A DNA stretch of 64,000 nucleotides, from NCBI GenBank assembly GCA_032622095.1, contig CP136066.1, forward strand, positions 113,543,319 through 113,607,318, in the 5' to 3' direction. This DNA comes from Siphonodentalium dalli (taxonomy: Eukaryota; Mollusca; Scaphopoda; Gadilida; Siphonodentaliidae). The position numbers and the translations under genes were made by a program. The notes under the pieces are model-generated. The model was not told the origin of the DNA. It saw only the letters and a program-made list of their open reading frames with translations, and did not search any database. Below are positions 61,740 to 64,000 of this stretch, piece by piece. The stretch's first letter is position 1. Each line of letters begins with the position of its first letter.

Positions 61740-62480
61740 TACAGTCAATGGAGCGATAGGGAATGTGGAAAGTTTAAATGTCTAAGTAATACCAGAGGTC
61801 AACCCAAAGAGCCTATATGAAGTTTGGGATCAATTGGATAAAAAATGTTGGCTGCAGGGAATGCTGAAGTATTTAGAGATGCAAAGAGTGAAATCCATGA
61901 TGGCTGCCGGCAAACATTTTTTTGATCGAATGTCGTTCAAATTCGATAGCTCCCATTTAGAGGTGATCCCAAACATGCCTGTATATTTCCAAAACATATC
62001 GCCAATAATTGTGGACGGTAGGGTGTGTTGTTGGATTAAAATATGAAATCCAATACAAAATGGAAAGTTCCCATCTAGACATAAAACCGAATATCAGGGA
62101 TGTGGACTGTCAAATGATTTAATCATTCTAAGAGTAAAATCCATGTTTTTCAGAAAAACTTGATAGCTCTCATCGAGAGATCATCCCGGAGATTCAAATG
62201 AAGTTTGGTGATGAGGGATGTGGCCTGTAGGGTGTGCCAAAGGTTTTAGTCATGCAAAGATTAAAATGCAAGATTGCGGCTGGCAGCCATGATTTTCATC
62301 GAAACTTGTTCAAATTTAATAGGTCCCATCTAGAGGTGATCCCAAACAAGTCTACAAATTTTCAAAACATTTCGCTCATGATTGTGGCCACCAAGGGTGT
62401 GCCGATGGATTCAAATCCATGATGGCCGCTGGTGGCCATGTTTTTTAACAGAATTCAGAACAAATGGTAAGCTCCCATCT
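61740..62480 (+). repeat. Dispersed repeat block, CAAGATGGCTGCC family
   Basis: Opens with GTCAATGGAGCGATAGGGAA and contains AGAGTGAAATCCATGATGGC, TCCCATTTAGAGGTGATCCC and repeated TGATGGCCGCTGG-like phrases in three or four units. Same family and order as 28171-28515. Confidence 0.85.
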
Positions 62481-62523
62481 AAAGGTCACCCCCGAATATG
62501 ATATTTTTAGGGAGGGCCCTATG

Positions 62524-62617
62524 ATAGTTCAGTGTTCAGGCTTTCTTTAAGGAAATATATATTATATTTTTAAAAATATCATATTTCCGCTAAAGGAAGC
62601 CGTTCACACTGAACTAT
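62524..62617. repeat. 94-bp hairpin
   Basis: ATAGTTCAGTGT and ACACTGAACTAT are the ends. The arms pair GGCTTTCTTTAAGGAAATAT with ATATTTCCGCTAAAGGAAGC imperfectly, around an AT-rich loop. A MITE-sized foldback. Confidence 0.85.
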
Positions 62618-62749
62618 ATGGATTAGAATGCAAGCCCAGGAGGAGGCATGAGCAATAAAGTTAATAGCCAAATTTGGAGGGAATGCACTCTTCTAAATAT
62701 GAACTCTTTAATGAATCTGTTATGATTAGGTACGTGAAATAACTCATAT

Positions 62750-63545
62750 AATTAGAGTGCTATATTGCCCAAACATGTACCTCCCCCCCCTTGTTTTTGG
62801 AAGCAACATCCCAGGTGGTGCCATTCAATTCAGAATTGCGAGCGAACCGAGCAATTCTCTGTTCTTCATCCGTCAGTTCTAAGAATCCAGCCGATTTGAG
62901 ATTCGAGGAGACTAACTCCCTCTCCGCCTTAGCGGCATAACGACCTGCACTGGAGGAGGCCCACTCCAAGGATGGCAAGACAACCAACATTAAGAGTTTA
63001 ACTAACTGCTGTTCACCAATGCAAATGGCAGACAACCTGATGCCCAATCTATGGCACAGGTATCAAATGGAGAGCCCATGAGCCCAAATGGGTTATACAA
63101 CTATAAGCGAGTCAAGCCATCGGATCAGAGGGAGCCCCCACCATCGCATGCTGCAGGTGGTCATGCCCAAGCTAATATCCTGGCCAAGCTGGAGGGTGGG
63201 GAGAGGTCACTTTTCTCCGATCCCTTCACGGAGGAGTGGCAGGCAAGGCTGTGTCGTCATTTTTCGTTTATGCGAGCGTGACCAGGGGGACTCGGCGCTT
63301 TACCTCATGGGTACGGCCCCTGCCCTACGCTTAAGCTGCCGAAGGCCATCCAGCCGGTGTCGATACGTACGCACGCGATTTTGGCAGCTTTAGCGCCCAG
63401 AACCGCTAGCGTCTGGTGGGGGCCAAATGGCCTGGAGGTCCCAAGTACCCCGGCAGCTCCACCAGACGTATCCCCACGAATTGGTTGAACCGTCGAGACG
63501 TAACCGGAGGAGCGTGAACTGGTCCTGCCCTTAGAAACAGTTATC
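62750..63545. other. GC-richer block of unknown origin
   Basis: Base composition rises sharply compared with the flanks, and both strands carry frames of 60-101 codons (minus 62760-63047 with LELTDEEQRIARFARNSEL; plus 63051-63281; minus 63305-63547). None matches a family I recognise, and the frames do not join. It is most like a fragment of a mobile element, such as the gag-like part of a retroelement; that is a guess. Confidence 0.35.
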
Positions 63546-63552
63546 ACACATT

Positions 63553-64000
63553 CACATGTCCCTGAGGTACCTATGTATCACAATATACACATTGCGTATA
63601 TATATATATAAAATGATATAATATATATATCCGGGGGATATATATATTAAGTTTTCCTCATGAGACCATGTCAGAAGGCCCTTCCAAAGCTGCGCCCATC
63701 AATCTAATGGGCGGAGCCAGATCACAGCACCCTGTCATGATCCAACGTATCACTAAATATAGATATACAACCCCACAGAGAACATGTCTCATGTCTCTGA
63801 GGTACCTATGTATCACAAGATAGCATTGCAGAAACCCGGTGACACAAATCTTTCGCATATATAGATATATAAAATGATATCATAGATATATCATGGTGAT
63901 ATATAAGTCATCATGAGATCATGTCAGAAGATCCTACTAAAGCTGCGCCCAACAATCCAATGGTCGGAGCCAGAGCAGAGATCCCTGGCACAATCCAATG
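63553..64000 (+). repeat. Direct repeat, 235-bp spacing, runs off the window
   Basis: Two copies (from about 63553 and 63788) share CTGAGGTACCTATGTATCAC, TATAAAATGATAT, ATGTCAGAAG..CCT and AAAGCTGCGCCCA.CAATC. A TA-rich stretch lies in each (63597-63650, 63860-63905). The array continues past the right edge. Confidence 0.88.

Overview
This window is nuclear DNA of an animal, most likely a marine invertebrate. It is AT-rich and gene-poor, has large introns with GT-AG splice sites, and is packed with short non-autonomous transposons, foldback elements, minisatellites and decayed LINEs. The repeat style (GGAC-rich dispersed repeats, TTAA-flanked palindromic MITEs, a Crypton-type recombinase) suggests a mollusc or other lophotrochozoan; that placement is inference.

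One host gene is clearly present. Nine small minus-strand exons spread from 58681 down to 23292 encode about 295 residues of the C-terminal part of APC1 (ANAPC1), the large scaffold subunit of the anaphase-promoting complex. Exon phases agree at every junction and the residues match the family in order. The upstream exons lie beyond the right edge. The last exon or exons should lie left of 23292 and were not found. Introns reach about 15.3 kb and hold most of the repeats described here.

A second coding unit lies in the 7.3 kb APC1 intron at 51215-58563. It is a minus-strand Crypton-type tyrosine recombinase (55701 to about 57670) that keeps all catalytic residues but has one apparent frameshift near its N-terminus. 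A CCAAT/GC-box region lies upstream of it, and the same intron holds a 1 kb tandem duplication and a 190 bp palindrome.

Layout: 1-1392, a 44-bp minisatellite; 1786-3756, two inverted 0.89 kb TIR elements with separate 5-bp target duplications; 6.5-15.8 kb, degenerate tandem repeats, MITEs, a nested foldback, two LINE RT remnants and one possible terminal exon of another gene (about 11.0-11.4 kb); 15.8-23.2 kb, mostly featureless DNA with foldbacks and an exact 7 x 45 bp minisatellite; 23.3-58.7 kb, the APC1 exons and their repeat-filled introns; 59.8-62.5 kb, dispersed repeats interrupted by a hAT-like element with an 8-bp target duplication; 62.7-64 kb, a GC-richer block of unknown origin and a 235-bp-spaced direct repeat. 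No rRNA, tRNA or CRISPR array was recognised.
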